This document shows positions 50,621-51,783 of a DNA stretch of 51,783 nt, in pieces. How positions within the stretch are numbered: the first letter of the stretch is position 1; every line of letters begins with the position of its first letter. The notes beneath the pieces were generated by a model, which saw only the letters and a program-made list of their open reading frames with translations, did no database searches and had not been told where the DNA came from. This DNA comes from an uncultured Lachnospiraceae bacterium (GTDB lineage Bacteria; Bacillota; Clostridia; Lachnospirales; Lachnospiraceae), in assembly GCA_948441955.1 (NCBI GenBank), contig CAOJQZ010000010.1, positions 1 through 51,783 of the forward strand. The letters are read 5' to 3'. The translations under genes and the position numbers were made by a program.

Positions 50621-51514
50621 ATGAAGTTTGTAGAATTCGATAACAGTAAAAAAAAGGAACAGCTCATACAGGTGGTTTATGCCTTTGGAGGAAGTCTTTT
50701 GTTTGCGCTGGGAGTGAATCTGATTATTGTGCCGATGGGGCTTTATAACGGAGGCTTTATGGGTATTTCCCAGCTTTTCCGTACTCTAATTGTAAGCGGG
50801 CTTCACATCCCGATTCCGGCGGGAGTGGATCTTGCGGGTATGGTATATTTTATTATTAATGTTCCTCTTCTTTATATGGGACTTCGGATCATGGGGAAGG
50901 AATTTGCAGTTAAAACACTCATTACGGTTGCCGTGCAGAGTATTCTGCTTGTAGTAGTCCCGGTGTCCCAGGCACCGGTGATTGATGATTATCTTACAGC
51001 CTGTATCATCGGCGGCCTTATAGCGGGAACGGGTACCGGGCTTGTGCTTCGGGGCAGAACATCGGGAGGCGGACAGGATATTATCGGTCTTTGTTTTGCC
51101 AAAAAGTATCCCAATGTAAGTGTGGGAAAGATAAATATTATTATGAATGTGTTTGTATACGGAATCTGTCTGTTTCTATTCAATATAGAAATTGTTATAT
51201 ATTCTTTAATTTATGCAACTGTGCTCGCCATGGCGATTGACAGGGTGCATATACAGAATATAAATACCAGCGCCATGATTTTTACGAAAAAGACTGGGAT
51301 TTCCAAAGCAATCATGGAGCAGACCGGGCGGGGAGTTACGAACTGGGACGGGGAAGGGGCATATACCAATAAGACCTCCTATATCCTCTTTGTAATGATA
51401 TCTAAGTATGAGGTGGCGCAAATTAAAAGGATTGTACATAGCATAGATCCCCACGCATTTATGATATTCACAGAAGGATGTTCGGTAGACGGGAACTTTG
51501 AAAAAAGGCTGTAA
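50621..51514 (+). CDS. YitT family membrane protein
   Basis: This 297-residue protein has about five N-terminal helices (YitT/DUF161) with the motif GGFMGISQL and RGRTSGGGQDIIG, and a C-terminal soluble DUF2179-like domain (about 215-290; TGRGVTNWDGEGAY). The family is widespread in Firmicutes and its function is not settled. It begins behind AAAAAGGAG and is divergent from a LysR regulator. Confidence 0.88.
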   Translation: MKFVEFDNSKKKEQLIQVVYAFGGSLLFALGVNLIIVPMGLYNGGFMGISQLFRTLIVSGLHIPIPAGVDLAGMVYFIINVPLLYMGLRIMGKEFAVKTLITVAVQSILLVVVPVSQAPVIDDYLTACIIGGLIAGTGTGLVLRGRTSGGGQDIIGLCFAKKYPNVSVGKINIIMNVFVYGICLFLFNIEIVIYSLIYATVLAMAIDRVHIQNINTSAMIFTKKTGISKAIMEQTGRGVTNWDGEGAYTNKTSYILFVMISKYEVAQIKRIVHSIDPHAFMIFTEGCSVDGNFEKRL

Positions 51515-51581
51515 AATTACTGATAAAGGATGATGGGAGTCTAAACAGAGGTATTACCCTGAAGGATGGAAAGAGTTTTGA

Positions 51582-51783
51582 ATTCTGCCGGAAAATCCGA
51601 AAAACAAGTTTCCTAATATATTTATTAAAGTGGCAGATGAAGGAATTGGGATTCCGAAATCGGAGTATCCTAATATTTTTAAACGGTTTTACCGGGGTAA
51701 AAGCCCGGAAATAAAGAACGAAGAGGGAGCCGGTGTCGGACTCTACCTGGTTCGTCAGACACTGGAGAGACAAGGAGACAGCG
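51582..51783 (+). pseudogene. C-terminal remnant of a sensor histidine kinase, running off the window
   Basis: In the frame starting after a TGA at 51579 the DNA encodes VADEGIGIP (G1 box), NIFKRFYRGKSPE and GAGVGLYLVRQTLERQG (G2 box), the end of a VanS-like HATPase domain. No phosphoacceptor His domain, membrane segments or start codon precede it in any frame in the 67 bp after YitT. So it looks like a 5'-deleted kinase gene; the 3' end lies outside the window. Confidence 0.7.

Noticed and set aside
1..51783. CRISPR arrays, tRNA or rRNA genes, insertion sequences, phage genes
   Set aside because: No regularly spaced repeats, no tRNA-like cloverleaf with CCA-proximal pattern, and no transposase, integrase or phage product was recognised by eye.

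Overview
The window reads as a stretch of chromosome from an anaerobic, moderately AT-rich Firmicute, most likely a gut Lachnospiraceae species. This is inferred from strong AGGAGG-type ribosome binding sites, an H-cluster [FeFe] hydrogenase with a GltD-like partner, a flavodiiron-rubredoxin fusion, an oxygen-labile type cysteine desulfidase, ECF transport genes and many small catabolic operons with local GntR, LysR or Crp regulators. No rRNA, tRNA, CRISPR array, insertion sequence or phage gene was seen. About forty protein genes fill the window; the longest gap (about 40.55-41.34 kb) holds a compact type I toxin-antitoxin locus.

Layout. 1-5.7 kb (minus strand): a membrane transporter running off the left edge, two tandem S9 prolyl-oligopeptidase-type peptidases and their likely GntR repressor; near-identical AT-rich palindromes lie in front of the peptidase operon and the repressor gene. 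5.7-9.9 kb (minus): a five-gene LanFEG ABC exporter plus two-component system, the architecture of antimicrobial-peptide immunity, without lantibiotic synthesis genes. 10.1-12.3 kb: a NERD-domain protein and an asparagine synthetase whose glutaminase domain lacks its N-terminal Cys. 12.4-20.9 kb: a TudS-like desulfidase and a Crp/Fnr regulator, divergent from an eight-gene operon for nucleoside or base uptake and breakdown (ECF S, T, A, A; MFS; uridine-phosphorylase-type enzyme; nucleoside hydrolase; L-fucose-isomerase-like protein). Together they suggest salvage of nucleosides, possibly thiolated ones.

21-26.1 kb: a glutaredoxin-like protein, a LysR regulator, CyuA-type L-cysteine desulfidase and a convergent amino-acid ABC importer that could supply cysteine or cystine. 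26.3-29.8 kb: a two-gene [FeFe] hydrogenase system. 30-34.6 kb: transglutaminase-like protein, M19 dipeptidase and MFS carrier, divergent from a GntR regulator with a perfect 20-bp palindrome between them. 34.7-38.7 kb: a MacAB-like exporter and a small membrane protein. 38.7-40.5 kb: an NhaC antiporter and a ferritin-like protein.

40.7-41.0 kb: a 26-residue hydrophobic toxin with a convergent antisense RNA; both promoters, a shared terminator, a Shine-Dalgarno-masking stem and short pairing repeats are visible. 41.3-44.0 kb: an SDR enzyme resembling gut hydroxysteroid dehydrogenases and a four-domain flavodiiron protein. 44.2-47.1 kb: a peptidoglycan hydrolase divergent from a HAD phosphatase and UppP, with promoters whose -35 boxes share one palindrome. 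47.3-49.5 kb: a second amino-acid ABC importer. 49.7-51.5 kb: a LysR regulator and a YitT protein. The right edge holds the C-terminal remnant of a histidine kinase.

Starts were chosen by ribosome binding site spacing. Functional names come from motif recognition by eye, not from database searches.
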